Positions 26,853 through 36,209 of a DNA stretch of 64,000 nucleotides are shown piece after piece. The notes below the pieces were generated by a model. That model did not search any database and had not been told where the DNA came from. It saw only the letters and a program-made list of their open reading frames with translations. Numbering within the stretch: the first letter of the stretch is position 1; each line of letters opens with the position of its first letter. Made by a program: the position numbers and the translations under genes. Source of the DNA: Acinetobacter bereziniae LMG 1003 = CIP 70.12 (lineage in GTDB: Bacteria > Pseudomonadota > Gammaproteobacteria > Pseudomonadales > Moraxellaceae); the NCBI RefSeq assembly GCF_000368925.1, contig NZ_KB849756.1:881429-945428 (forward strand). The letters are read 5' to 3'.

Positions 26853-27082
26853 TGATACAACCCTTTGAATTATTCATTTTAAATTTAAAAAATTAAATTT
26901 ATTATTTATCGATCTTAAAATATGTCGTTTAGGGGTTGAATGACAAATATGTTGTCATTTATTAATCATAAGTAAGCAAAAATACTTATTTGTTTTTATT
27001 TGAATTGTGCTTACATGTTTATGAATAAGACTGAATTGCCACCAAGACAAAATCAGTTAAAATTTGAAATCAATAAAATAAC

Positions 27083-27586
27083 TTATTCCACTTCCTGTTT
27101 AAGTTGATCCAAATTTTGCTTAAGCTCTTTTACGTAGTCTGCATAATCCAGCATTAAACCTTTACCTCTTAAGTCATCAGGTAATCCTTGAGTACAGTAC
27201 CAATTGTCTTTCCATGTATGATTCTGAGGAAAATGCAAACTTCCTAGCTCTTTTTGAACTTCTACTTTGAGATAAGTCACCAACTCCTGTGCTTTCTCCG
27301 TTCCCATCTGCTGACTGAGAAATTTAAATAAAAGTTGTTGTAACTCATTTTGATAGCGCCCATGTTTTTGATTCCATTCATCATACATATTCTGCAACTC
27401 TTTTCTGGTCGAGGGATCGAATTGCTCGCAAGACTTGAGCACATTTGAAATGAGTGCTGGTACATCCAAATATGCTGTATATAAAAACTGTAGTTTTCCG
27501 GTATTATCTGCTCGTGTAACTGATACCGTGAATAAAAGGCTGCAACACAGCACGATACGTAAAATATACATCTGAAATTGTCCCAT
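27083..27586 (-). CDS. Hypothetical periplasmic protein (167 aa)
   Basis: The N-terminus MGQFQMYILRIVLCCSLLFTVSVTRA is a signal peptide with cleavage after TRA. The mature part is helical and charged with a coiled-coil tail (KELKQNLDQLKQEVE) and two cysteines (KSCEQF and WYCTQG) that could pair. AAGGAAA precedes the first ATG at seven bases; a second Met at residue 6 is also possible. No family was recognised and it has no close partner. Confidence 0.65.
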   Translation of the reverse strand: MGQFQMYILRIVLCCSLLFTVSVTRADNTGKLQFLYTAYLDVPALISNVLKSCEQFDPSTRKELQNMYDEWNQKHGRYQNELQQLLFKFLSQQMGTEKAQELVTYLKVEVQKELGSLHFPQNHTWKDNWYCTQGLPDDLRGKGLMLDYADYVKELKQNLDQLKQEVE

Positions 27587-28054
27587 TTTGTATTTCCTTG
27601 TTTTCTGATTTAATCAAATATTGCAAACAACTTTTTATTTTTCCAACTCGTTGTCACAATATAAATTTGATAATTCACTGTAAAATTTAATTAATATATT
27701 ATTTCTATAAAACTAAACAATAAAATTTGAATATATCATCGAAAATTCAAAAAAGCGAATTGCTCATTCTTTTTACTATACAAAATCAAATCTAAATGAT
27801 GCCAAGTAATGATTAGACACAGGAGAAAATTTGCTTTGTATTGAGAAAATATCGTACTTTGCCTTGAATCAGCAGATCAAATGAATAAAAGAACAGTTTT
27901 AAATAAATGAACAAACTTCAACTAAATCATTGTTTAATAAATGATATAAAAGAAAGTAAGCAAAATAAATTTGAACAGTTAATATAATCTTACATTTTTT
28001 TAGCGGCACAATTGTACATTGACTTTAACATAGAGATTTTAATCTAAGCTAAAC
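27587..28054. other. AT-rich divergent intergenic region
   Basis: About 470 bases lie between the minus-strand 167-residue gene and the plus-strand hydroxyisourate hydrolase gene. It must contain both promoters. No ORF, tRNA or strong hairpin was seen in it. Confidence 0.5.
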
Positions 28055-28459
28055 ATGATGATGAAAAAACTAACCTTATCAATGTTCGCCACTTTTTTTT
28101 CTGGGCTTTGTTTTGCTCAAAATCCATTGAGTGTGCATGTTCTAAATCTTGAAAGTGGTCTACCATCAAGCAATGTTAAAGTCATTCTTGAAGCTCAGCA
28201 AAAAGATAAATGGATAAAAATTAATGAAGGCACTACTGACAGCAATGGAAGAATTTTAGCCTTATACCCTGAAAATAAAGTGCTCGACAAAGGTGTCTAT
28301 AAAGTTACTTTTGAAACAGGTGAATGGTTTAAACAAAAGAACCAACGAAGCTTTTTTCCTGAAGTCCCTGTGGTTTTTGTAATTGATGGTACGCTTGAGC
28401 ATTATCATATTCCGTTACTCATCAGCCCATATGGTTATTCGACTTATCGTGGTAATTAA
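28055..28459 (+). CDS. uraH: 5-hydroxyisourate hydrolase, exported form
   Basis: A 134-residue transthyretin-like protein with a signal peptide (cleavage near CFA-QNP), which suggests a periplasmic enzyme. Family motifs are visible: HVLNLESGLPSSNV at the start of the mature protein, TTDSNGRI with the conserved Arg, and the terminal HYHIPLLISPYGYSTYRG. The enzyme hydrolyses 5-hydroxyisourate to OHCU in urate breakdown. The last residue is Asn (YRGN) where the family usually ends YRGS. No other urate gene is in the window. Several in-frame ATGs start the ORF; the first is given. Confidence 0.88.
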   Translation: MMMKKLTLSMFATFFSGLCFAQNPLSVHVLNLESGLPSSNVKVILEAQQKDKWIKINEGTTDSNGRILALYPENKVLDKGVYKVTFETGEWFKQKNQRSFFPEVPVVFVIDGTLEHYHIPLLISPYGYSTYRGN

Positions 28460-28494
28460 ACTTAAATAATCAACCCTAGTTTAAATTCCGCCCT

Positions 28495-28523
28495 AAAAAA
28501 CCGATGTATCAAACATCGGTTTT
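28495..28523. terminator. Terminator between uraH and the M61 peptidase
   Basis: The stem CCGATGT / ACATCGG (28501-28507 with 28513-28519), flanked by an A-run and TTTT, can act in both directions between the convergent genes. Confidence 0.85.
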
Positions 28524-28537
28524 CAGTTCAAGCCAAT

Positions 28538-30241
28538 TTAAACGTTGAGCCATTTTTCTGCTTTGTCTTGATCTAAAACAGTCAATTCAACTGTAGTTAA
28601 ATCAATTTCCCCACCTTGAAGCTCGAACTGCATAAATTCATCTCGGCGGAAGGCATACACGGTAAATCTATCTTGTTGTTTGGAATATTGGGATAAAAGT
28701 TTTTCTGAGGCTTTTAACCCATCAATCGCAACTATCACATCATTGGCTGAAAGTCCTGCAATCGCACCGGTACCTTCACGTCTCGCCTGTTGAATAAGCA
28801 CCCCTTCAGGTTTATCCACCAATTTCAGTCCAAATGGCAATGCCTTTTCATTTTTTAAACGATAACTCAAACCAAATTCAGGGAACAATTGATCCAGTGG
28901 CAATTCATCAGTGGTATTGATCAAATGATTAATTTGTTCAATCCAATTGCTGCCTGTCAATTCATTACATAATTCAACAATTGTGCGCTCATTGACTTGA
29001 ATACCTTTTTGAGTATTTTCATACAAACGGCGCATCAAAGCATCTAGACTAGAGCCACGTAAACGTAATCCCAAATCCAAACTTAGTGCTACTAAACAGC
29101 CTTTGTTATAGTAACTGGTTCCAGCATTGTTTGAGTTTTCATCTTGACGATAAAATTTAATCCAAGCATCAAAACTTGATTCAGAAACAGACTGAATAAA
29201 ACGTCCCGGATTTTGCAAATAACGATCAATTTGTCCTTTCAGCAAACTCAAATATGACGCTTGAGAAATCACGCCGCTGCGGTACAAAATCAAATCATCA
29301 TAATATGAAGTGAAACCTTCGAAAATCCACAATAAAGAGGTGTAACCTTCCTGATCTAAATCATAATTGGCAAAGTTTTCTGGTCGAATAAATTTAACCA
29401 ACCATGAGTGAAAATACTCATGACTGCAAAGCCCCAAGAATCGTTGATAATCTGCCGATGGTTCCTCAGGCTCGTTCAACTTTGGCAAGTCACTACGTGG
29501 AGTAATCAGACTCGTGCTATTTGGGTGTTCTAACCCGCCATAGCTATTGCCCGTTGCCATTGTCATGAACGTATAGTCTTCGAAAGGTGCTGAACCAAAC
29601 ATGCTAATTTCTGTACTACAGATTTTTTCAAGATCTTGCTTCATACGCTCAGCATTCATTGCATGTTGACCAGAAACCACAAACTCATGTGGAATTCCAT
29701 TCGCCTCGAAGCTAAATCTTGTTTGTTCTGCCAACTCAAATGGTGCATCGATCAGTTGGGCATAATGATCGGCTTTTAAGGTAAAACGACCTTTCACCAA
29801 ACTCTTCGATACTAAACCCGTTGCAAGTTGAAAATGCTTTAACTCCTCGGGTAAAAACACTTCAACTTCAATCGCAGAATCTTGTTGATCTTGAAGCCCT
29901 AAACATACACAAGCTGGATTCACATACAAACGGCTTTGATCAACATATGCACCTCGCACTGAAAGATCATAGGCATAAACATCGTACTCAACCGTAATCA
30001 GTTCATGATCTGTGTTATATAAACGCCATTTATTTTTTTCAAATTTATTTATTTTAAGTTGACGACCAGCTTCATCATAAGCTTTAACCGATTCGATATG
30101 CTTTGAAAATTCGCGAATTAAATAACTTCCTGGAATCCATGTCGGCAGTGACAACACTTGAGTTGGATTCGCAAGAAAGCGCAATGTGACATGGATGAGG
30201 TGTTGACGATAATCGTCAAATTCAATCTGATAATGCAACAT
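28538..30241 (-). CDS. M61-family metallopeptidase with PDZ domain
   Basis: A 567-residue protein of the glycyl-aminopeptidase-like M61 family. The zinc site HEYFHSW, near residue 275, is followed by the third ligand Glu in WIFEGFTSYYDD. The N-terminal domain begins with strands that include LPTWIPGSYLIREFSKHI, typical of M61. The C-terminus from about residue 460 is a PDZ domain (GLKLVDKPEGVLIQQARREGTGA, quoted in part; then AGLSANDVIVAIDG). No signal peptide is seen, so it is probably cytosolic. It is divergent from dacC. The substrate is unknown. Confidence 0.9.
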   Translation of the reverse strand: MLHYQIEFDDYRQHLIHVTLRFLANPTQVLSLPTWIPGSYLIREFSKHIESVKAYDEAGRQLKINKFEKNKWRLYNTDHELITVEYDVYAYDLSVRGAYVDQSRLYVNPACVCLGLQDQQDSAIEVEVFLPEELKHFQLATGLVSKSLVKGRFTLKADHYAQLIDAPFELAEQTRFSFEANGIPHEFVVSGQHAMNAERMKQDLEKICSTEISMFGSAPFEDYTFMTMATGNSYGGLEHPNSTSLITPRSDLPKLNEPEEPSADYQRFLGLCSHEYFHSWLVKFIRPENFANYDLDQEGYTSLLWIFEGFTSYYDDLILYRSGVISQASYLSLLKGQIDRYLQNPGRFIQSVSESSFDAWIKFYRQDENSNNAGTSYYNKGCLVALSLDLGLRLRGSSLDALMRRLYENTQKGIQVNERTIVELCNELTGSNWIEQINHLINTTDELPLDQLFPEFGLSYRLKNEKALPFGLKLVDKPEGVLIQQARREGTGAIAGLSANDVIVAIDGLKASEKLLSQYSKQQDRFTVYAFRRDEFMQFELQGGEIDLTTVELTVLDQDKAEKWLNV

Positions 30242-30323
30242 AAATATATATTCGAAAATAGACAGTGAGAAATTACCAATTAGATTAGCATTTTTTTACA
30301 AAGTCGGGCGATTTTAGTCGAAA

Positions 30324-30351
30324 TTGTCTGCAATTCTTACTAGCGTAGAAT
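30324..30351 (+). promoter_or_regulatory. Promoter of dacC
   Basis: TTGTCT at 30324-30329 and TAGAAT at 30346-30351 are spaced by 16 bases. Transcription would begin near 30358, which excludes the earliest in-frame start codon of the dacC ORF. Confidence 0.65.
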
Positions 30352-30419
30352 GCAAAAAAGGCATAGCATTCGCACAGTTTGTCTACTCTTGCCATTGGAT
30401 TGGCTTAAAGGTAAATCTG

Positions 30420-31688
30420 TTGAAAATTCTTGCTTCTTTTATTGCAATAACGGGCTTGGTTTGTTCCACGTTTGTTAATGCCGCACTCTTAAATATTAAC
30501 CCGCAATCTGTTGAAGCTGAAGCTTGGACAATATTAGATACGCAATCAGGTCAAACCATTGCGGAATATAATAGTCATGTTCAGCGTGCACCTGCATCCA
30601 TGACCAAGATGATGGTGGCATATATTGCCTTAAAAGAAATAAAAGCAGGTCATCTTAAAAAAGAAGAGATTATTACCGCGACACCTGTGGTTCAAGTCGT
30701 ACAGTGGGATGAATCTCAGATGTACCTGAAACAAGGTGAGCAGATCTCGATTGATCAACTTCTTGCTGGATTGATTGTCATGTCTGCCAATGATGCAGCA
30801 GTGACTCTGGCAGAGCGCATCTCTGGTAGCGTACCCGCATTTGTTGCGCGTATGAACCAAGAAGCACAAGCTTTGGGAATGAAAGATACTCATTTTGCCA
30901 ATCCACCAGGGATCACCATGCCAGATCATTTTTCTTCTGCGCATGACATGGCGATCTTGGGTCAAGCTGTAACCTCACAAACCCCTGAATATATGCATTA
31001 TTCAGTCATGCCAAGTTTCAGTTATAACCAACATTTTCATCACGCAACCAATCTTGTTTTAAAAACAGACCCAAGTGTTGATGGTTTAAAAACAGGTTTT
31101 ACCAAAGCTGCTGGTTATAATTTAGCTTTAACAGCACACCGCCCTTCTGCCATTGCTGAGTCTCCTGACCGTCGTTTAATTGTTGTGGTCATGGGTGCTA
31201 AAAGTGCCGTTAAACGTGCTGAAATTGCCCATAAGCTGTTAAATTTGGGCTATGCCTATACACGAGACGAAGTAGCAATCAAAGACAAACAATTAATTGC
31301 TGAACTCCCTGTCGTCAAATCCACATTAAAAATGTTTAAAGTTGAGGCAAGAAAGCCTCAGTTGGTTACCACCTCACTTTATAACGATGTAAATCCAATT
31401 GATCTAAACACCTTTGATGTAGTCAATAGCCGTGTCATGAAAACTGATAGCAATGGATTATTAACAGCTGTAGAACCTTTGACAACAACACAAACGCGTT
31501 TAAATGTTCAACTCAATGAAACATCATTGACCGCACCTTTAGAAAAAATCATGCATTTGGCTAAAGTGAATGTTTATCAAGACAATCAACTTATCCAAAG
31601 CTTCGACATTGAAGATGAGGTTCATATTGAACAAGCCTCTTGGTTCGAACGTTTATTGGAATGGATCAAGTCAATTTTTGGGATTTAA
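30420..31688 (+). CDS. dacC: D-alanyl-D-alanine carboxypeptidase (PBP5/6 type)
   Basis: A 422-residue penicillin-binding protein that trims the terminal D-Ala of peptidoglycan stem peptides. The active-site motifs are present: S-x-x-K in APASMTKMM, S-x-N in MSANDAA, and KTG in DGLKTGFTKAAGYN. A signal peptide ends FVNA-ALL, and a C-terminal amphipathic helix (FERLLEWIKSIFG) is the membrane anchor. The start is taken as TTG at 30420 with AAAGG eight bases upstream, giving a normal signal peptide. The ORF extends to a TTG at 30324, but that lies in the promoter. Confidence 0.92.
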   Translation: MKILASFIAITGLVCSTFVNAALLNINPQSVEAEAWTILDTQSGQTIAEYNSHVQRAPASMTKMMVAYIALKEIKAGHLKKEEIITATPVVQVVQWDESQMYLKQGEQISIDQLLAGLIVMSANDAAVTLAERISGSVPAFVARMNQEAQALGMKDTHFANPPGITMPDHFSSAHDMAILGQAVTSQTPEYMHYSVMPSFSYNQHFHHATNLVLKTDPSVDGLKTGFTKAAGYNLALTAHRPSAIAESPDRRLIVVVMGAKSAVKRAEIAHKLLNLGYAYTRDEVAIKDKQLIAELPVVKSTLKMFKVEARKPQLVTTSLYNDVNPIDLNTFDVVNSRVMKTDSNGLLTAVEPLTTTQTRLNVQLNETSLTAPLEKIMHLAKVNVYQDNQLIQSFDIEDEVHIEQASWFERLLEWIKSIFGI

Positions 31689-31763
31689 TAAAACCAACCA
31701 ATTTACTTAGATTTATTGTAATTATGTAACCTGTAATACAAAAAAAACCTAAATAATTAAATA

Positions 31764-31791
31764 GGATGGCATATTTAAGCCATCCTTTTTT
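31764..31791 (+). terminator. Terminator after dacC
   Basis: The stem GGATGGC / GCCATCC (31764-31770 with 31779-31785) is followed by seven pyrimidines of which nearly all are T. It lies 76 bases after the dacC stop and 23 bases before ndh. Confidence 0.88.
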
Positions 31792-31813
31792 ATAACAACT
31801 ATTTAGGTTTTTT

Positions 31814-33100
31814 ATGTCTAATCTACATCATATTGTGGTTGTTGGTGGTGGTGCTGGTGGTTTAGAGTTGGTGACACAACTGGGTGATACGCTTGGTAAA
31901 AGTAAGAAAGCCAAAATCACCCTTGTTGACCAAAAACTCACCCATATTTGGAAGCCGCTACTCCATGAAATCGCTGCAGGAACCATGAACCCAAGCGATG
32001 AAGAAACCAACTACTATGCACATGCCGCTAAACATCATTATGAGTTTGTTTTAGGGCGGTTTGAACAGCTCGATCGTGAGCATAAAACCATTGAGCTAAG
32101 TAAAACGCAAATCAGCAAGTATGAATCCAACCAAGAAAAAATAGTGCTCAGTTATGACACTTTGATTCTTGCTGTTGGTTCTGTTTCCAATGATTTTAAT
32201 ACACCGGGCGTTAAAGAATTTTGTCACTATTTGGATAGCCGACAACAAGCGGAAATTTTCCAACAAGACTTGCTCCACTTGTACTTAGACGCACAAAATA
32301 AAAATATTGATCGTGAACTGCATATTGCTGTCATTGGTGCGGGTGCAACAGGTGTTGAACTTTCCGCAGAGCTGGTTCAAGCCAAACAAAACTTTTATAA
32401 ATACGGCTTGAATAAAATCAATCCTAACAATGTCAAAATCACCTTGGTTGAAGGTGCTGACCGTATCTTGCCTGCACTGTCTGAAAAAATAGCTGAACAT
32501 GCAACTCAGCAATTAAAACGCATGAAAATTGATGTCTTAACTGGAAAGCGTGTTGAAAAAGTCGATGCTGAAACGGTTTATTTCAATGATGGTACATCTG
32601 TAGAAGCACAATTAAAAGTCTGGGCGGCGGGTATCAAAACACCTAAAGTAATTGCAAACCTAGAAGGTTTTGAAAAAGACCGCATGGGTCGTTTGAAAGT
32701 ATATGCAACCTTACAAACCCAAGCAGATCCAAATATATTTGCTTTTGGAGATTGCGCACACTGTATCTTAGATGCACGTGAAGCCCCGCTTGGTCCACGT
32801 GCACAAGTAGCAAGTCAACAAGCCGCTTTTCTGGTAGATGCCATGCATGCACGTATCAAAGGACGCCAACAGCCGATGTTCCAATTTGCAGACAAAGGTT
32901 CACTGGTCTCTCTAAGTGAAAATAAAGCTGTGGGTGAATTGTTGGGTCAAGTCAATGTGCAAGGTTTTGTTGCAAAATCAATGTATGTCTCTTTATACCG
33001 TATCCATCAAGCCACAATTTATGGTTATGCACATGCAGGTCTATTAACAGCCAAAGATTTTGTTACACGAAAAATTGCACCTAAAATTAAATTGCATTGA
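31814..33100 (+). CDS. ndh: Type II NADH dehydrogenase
   Basis: A 428-residue peripheral membrane flavoprotein that passes electrons from NADH to quinone without pumping protons. It has the FAD motif VVGGGAGGLEL at the N-terminus, the NADH motif VIGAGATGVELSAEL near residue 170, and the second FAD contact IFAFGDCAH near residue 315. AQVASQQAAF precedes the C-terminal amphipathic region. The length fits Ndh. The gene stands alone between two terminator-like regions. Confidence 0.93.
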   Translation: MSNLHHIVVVGGGAGGLELVTQLGDTLGKSKKAKITLVDQKLTHIWKPLLHEIAAGTMNPSDEETNYYAHAAKHHYEFVLGRFEQLDREHKTIELSKTQISKYESNQEKIVLSYDTLILAVGSVSNDFNTPGVKEFCHYLDSRQQAEIFQQDLLHLYLDAQNKNIDRELHIAVIGAGATGVELSAELVQAKQNFYKYGLNKINPNNVKITLVEGADRILPALSEKIAEHATQQLKRMKIDVLTGKRVEKVDAETVYFNDGTSVEAQLKVWAAGIKTPKVIANLEGFEKDRMGRLKVYATLQTQADPNIFAFGDCAHCILDAREAPLGPRAQVASQQAAFLVDAMHARIKGRQQPMFQFADKGSLVSLSENKAVGELLGQVNVQGFVAKSMYVSLYRIHQATIYGYAHAGLLTAKDFVTRKIAPKIKLH

Positions 33101-33243
33101 AATCTAATTTTTAGTCCCAATCTATGAAAAAATGGTCAAAATACAGCTGAAAATGCAATTTTTTATTAAATTTAGTCTACAAAAATTGCTTTTCACTTTA
33201 TGATGTAGCCTTAAAATTATCGATTACCGAATGGATCAATAAC

Positions 33244-33726
33244 ATGACTGCTATTGCAAATAACAACGTGGTTTCTTTCCACTATACGTTAACTAACGCT
33301 GAGGGTGAAACTCTTGATAAATCTCAAGGTGAACCACTTGCATATTTACATGGCGCAGGTAACATCATTCCTGGTTTAGAAAAAGCTTTAGAAGGTAAAA
33401 CTGTAGGTGACAAATTTACAGTGACTATCCCTGCTGCTGAAGGTTATGGTGAATACAATCCTGACCTCGTTCAAGAAGTTCCTGCTCAAATGTTCCAAGG
33501 CGTTGAAAACATTGAAGCGGGTATGCAGTTCCAAGCTCAAACTGATGATGGCGTTCAAATCGTTACAGTTAAAGCAGTTGAAGGCGAAAACGTAATCGTT
33601 GATGCTAACTTCCCATTGGCTGGTCAAGATCTTACTTTTGAAGTAGAAATCGTAGAAGTACGTGACGCTTCTCCAGAAGAATTAGAACACGGTCATGTAC
33701 ATGGCGCAGGTGGTCATCACCACTAA
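33244..33726 (+). CDS. slyD: FKBP-type peptidyl-prolyl isomerase, SlyD-like
   Basis: A 160-residue protein with an FKBP fold split by an IF chaperone domain: FHYTLTNAEGETLDKS, then YLHGAGNIIPGLEKALEG, the YGEYNPDLVQEVP insert, and DLTFEVEIVEV closing the fold. The histidine-rich tail (HGHVHGAGGHHH) can bind nickel or other metals, as in SlyD, though it lacks the cysteines of the E. coli tail. It acts as a cytosolic foldase and metallochaperone by family. It is followed by its own terminator. Confidence 0.9.
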   Translation: MTAIANNNVVSFHYTLTNAEGETLDKSQGEPLAYLHGAGNIIPGLEKALEGKTVGDKFTVTIPAAEGYGEYNPDLVQEVPAQMFQGVENIEAGMQFQAQTDDGVQIVTVKAVEGENVIVDANFPLAGQDLTFEVEIVEVRDASPEELEHGHVHGAGGHHH

Positions 33727-33747
33727 GATCTGTTTCATCTGATCTGA

Positions 33748-33776
33748 AAAGGCAAAGTTTTTACTTTGCCTTTTTT
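33748..33776 (+). terminator. Terminator after slyD
   Basis: AAAGGCAAAG and CTTTGCCTTT form a stem with a short T-rich loop and are followed by a T-run. It lies just beyond the slyD stop. Confidence 0.88.
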
Positions 33777-33836
33777 ATATGTATCGCGTTAAAGTGATTT
33801 GCATCATGTATCAATAAAACGATTTGTGAAAATTTT

Positions 33837-35267
33837 ATGCAAAAACAACTCATTTGGTTTAGACAAGATTTACGTATCCATGACCACGCCGCCCTTTGGC
33901 ATGCTCGCCAGTCAGGCATGGTGATCGCACTGGTTGTACTTTCACCTCAACAATGGCAAAAACATGATGATGCACCGATTAAAATCGACTTCTATCTACG
34001 TCAAATCGAGGTGCTGCAACACGCCCTAACGAAGCTAAATATTCCGCTGATCATTCAAACCATTCCATTGTGGGAAAATATAGCAACAGAAGTCACTCAA
34101 CTCTGTCAAAAATTAAATATTGAAAATATTCATGCCAATATTGAGTGTGGCGTCAATGAGTTAAATAGAGACTTTGACGTTCAAAAGCGTTTGAATAAAA
34201 ATGGACATGATCTAATTTTATATCATGATCGTACATTGTTTCCTGTAGGCTCGATCCGTAATAAATCAAATCAACCCTATCAAGTCTTTGGTGCATTTAA
34301 AAAATATTGTTATGAACAACTGAGTATTTCAGTACCTCAGTGTTATCCTGCCCCTGAAATTCAATCTTTGGATATGAGTATTTACAAAGATGATTTAAAT
34401 CCGCTTCCAACAATAAAAACTCTCGGATTTGAATGTGTAGAGAAAAATGCCAAAACGCAATGGCAAGTAGGCGAAGCACATGCATGGCATCTTTTAGATG
34501 AATTTTTAGACAATCATATTGAAAATTATCAAGTACATCGAGATTTTCCAAATCTTGAAGCCACCAGTCAACTCTCCGCATATTTAAATATTGGCATCAT
34601 TTCGATTCGACAGTGTTTAAATGCTTTATTTAGATCGCAACACGGTCAATTTACGATTGAAAATATAGGTCAACAAACATGGATGGACGAGTTGCTTTGG
34701 CGAGAGTTTTATCAACATATACTGTTTGATTTTCCTCGTGTATCAAAGCACTTACCATTTAAACAAACAACACAAAAATTAGCATGGCGTGATGCGCCTG
34801 AGGATCTAATCGCTTGGCAAATGGGGCAGACAGGCATCCCGATTGTTGATGCTGGGATGCGCCAATTACTACAGACAGGTTGGATGCATAACCGTGTACG
34901 AATGATTGTTGCCATGTTTCTGAGCAAAAATCTTTTGATTGATTGGCGATTAGGGGAACAATGGTTTATGCAACATTTAATTGATGGCGACTTGGCCGCA
35001 AATAATGGTGGTTGGCAATGGTGCGCTTCAACAGGCACAGATTCAGTTCCCTATTTCCGTATTTTCAATCCAGTCAGTCAATCACAAAAGTTTGATGCTG
35101 AAGGTGAATATATCCGAAAATGGGTACCCGAACTTGCTGATTTGGATGCAAAAACCATTCATGAACCTTATGCCAAAAATTCAGAAATACAACTGAATTA
35201 TCCTCAACCTATAGTTGATTTAAAACAAAGTCGCATCCGCGCAATTGAAGCTTTTAAGCAGATTTAA
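33837..35267 (+). CDS. phrB: Deoxyribodipyrimidine photolyase (class I CPD)
   Basis: A 476-residue light-dependent DNA repair enzyme. The N-terminal antenna domain starts LIWFRQDLRIHDHAAL. The FAD domain shows TWMDELLWREFYQHIL, TGIPIVDAGMRQLLQTGWMHNR and NGGWQWCASTGTDSVPYFRIFNP, the cyclobutane-dimer photolyase signatures with the tryptophans of electron transfer. The length and motifs match class I enzymes with a folate antenna. No strong ribosome-binding site is visible. The end of the gene lies in an inverted repeat shared with the convergent ORF. Confidence 0.94.
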   Translation: MQKQLIWFRQDLRIHDHAALWHARQSGMVIALVVLSPQQWQKHDDAPIKIDFYLRQIEVLQHALTKLNIPLIIQTIPLWENIATEVTQLCQKLNIENIHANIECGVNELNRDFDVQKRLNKNGHDLILYHDRTLFPVGSIRNKSNQPYQVFGAFKKYCYEQLSISVPQCYPAPEIQSLDMSIYKDDLNPLPTIKTLGFECVEKNAKTQWQVGEAHAWHLLDEFLDNHIENYQVHRDFPNLEATSQLSAYLNIGIISIRQCLNALFRSQHGQFTIENIGQQTWMDELLWREFYQHILFDFPRVSKHLPFKQTTQKLAWRDAPEDLIAWQMGQTGIPIVDAGMRQLLQTGWMHNRVRMIVAMFLSKNLLIDWRLGEQWFMQHLIDGDLAANNGGWQWCASTGTDSVPYFRIFNPVSQSQKFDAEGEYIRKWVPELADLDAKTIHEPYAKNSEIQLNYPQPIVDLKQSRIRAIEAFKQI

Positions 35268-35288
35268 AATACTCAACTTAAAAGCTTC
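35247..35288. repeat. 12-bp inverted repeat across the phrB stop
   Basis: GAAGCTTTTAAG (35247-35258) and CTTAAAAGCTTC (35277-35288) are perfectly complementary, with the phrB stop codon in the 18-base loop. There is no T-run on either strand. It probably acts as a transcript-end hairpin for phrB and the convergent gene. Confidence 0.6.
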
Positions 35289-35300
35289 TCAAATTGTGGA

Positions 35301-35783
35301 TTAGATGGCTTGACCAAAAGTTTTAAATTGATGGTTTTGGTAATTTTTTGGACGTTCAATCGATTCAAAATAGCAGTAATATTTAAAAATACTGTTTAAA
35401 GAGACATACAGTACTTTCTGTTCAGAAACAGACCAGACTTGTGCATGGTTTGAACCTGATAAAGTACTGCCACTTAATTGAAATAAATATAAATCCTGTG
35501 TTCTTTGGATCTGTTTTTGAGTGGGTTGAGCAGTTAAATCAGATGAATCTAATGTCGATGAATTCAGTAATAATCTGCATGTTGAATTAATCAGCCACTT
35601 TTCACTAAACCACAGTTGTAACAAATCGCCCAAGTACAGTTTTTTCTCAGAAAAAGGCCAAACATCTAAATATGCTTGCTCAACTTCAATATGATATTGT
35701 TCAGGATTTTGCAGGATAGAAAGGTACTTTTCTTGATAAAAACAAAATTTTTCAAAAATTTGAGAAATATTTAGCGTCGTCAT
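35301..35783 (-). CDS. Hypothetical protein (160 aa)
   Basis: Not recognised. The protein starts MTTLNISQIFEKFCFYQEKY and has an aromatic-rich C-terminus (LNSIFKYYCYFESIERPKNY). It has no signal peptide or membrane helix. It stands alone, convergent with phrB and upstream of tRNA-Asn on the other strand. It looks like a genus-level hypothetical protein; nothing indicates its role. Confidence 0.6.
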   Translation of the reverse strand: MTTLNISQIFEKFCFYQEKYLSILQNPEQYHIEVEQAYLDVWPFSEKKLYLGDLLQLWFSEKWLINSTCRLLLNSSTLDSSDLTAQPTQKQIQRTQDLYLFQLSGSTLSGSNHAQVWSVSEQKVLYVSLNSIFKYYCYFESIERPKNYQNHQFKTFGQAI

Positions 35784-35990
35784 TGCGCTGTCTCCTATTT
35801 AGCCATTTTAGTGCTGGCAAGTTGGTTAAATCCACACGGTTTAAGTCAAACTTAAACGCTCTTTATGTTTTTAATCTAACAAGTCAGCTCTCGCTTTGCA
35901 ACCACTCAAATTCATTTTTTTAATTTTGATCTTTTTTGTTTAAATAAAAAGCATACAAGTCAAAAATGAAGAAAAGATGACATCAAAGGC

Positions 35991-36018
35991 TTGACCACTC
36001 GTGATATATCCTTATAAT
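35991..36018 (+). promoter_or_regulatory. Promoter of tRNA-Asn
   Basis: TTGACC at 35991-35996 and a perfect TATAAT at 36013-36018 are spaced by 16 bases, directly ahead of the tRNA gene. Confidence 0.8.
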
Positions 36019-36029
36019 CGCATGCAGAT

Positions 36030-36105
36030 TCTCCAATAGCTCAGTCGGTAGAGCGACGGACTGTTAATCCGCAGGTCCCTGGTTCGAGCCCAGGTTGGAG
36101 AGCCA
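36030..36105 (+). tRNA. tRNA-Asn (GTT)
   Basis: A 76-base cloverleaf. The acceptor stem TCTCCAA pairs with TTGGAGA, followed by G and an encoded CCA. The D-arm reads AGCTCAGTCGGTAGAGC. The anticodon loop CTGTTAA carries GTT for asparagine. The T-arm is CCTGGTTCGAGCCCAGG. The promoter upstream and terminator downstream show a stand-alone unit. A CRISPR array follows 105 bases later. Confidence 0.98.
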
Positions 36106-36111
36106 AATTCT

Positions 36112-36143
36112 AAAAGCCCACTTCATTCAAGTGGGCTTTTTTT
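36112..36143 (+). terminator. Terminator after tRNA-Asn
   Basis: The stem AGCCCACTT / AAGTGGGCT (36115-36123 with 36129-36137) is followed by seven Ts. Confidence 0.92.
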
Positions 36144-36209
36144 ATTGCTATAAAATAAACAATTTATACAACTATAAATTTTTAAAATCATAAGAGAGGT
36201 TTAACAATT

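Noticed and set aside
36105..36209. Attachment site at the 3' end of tRNA-Asn
   Set aside because: No direct repeat of the tRNA end and no integrase were found in the window.
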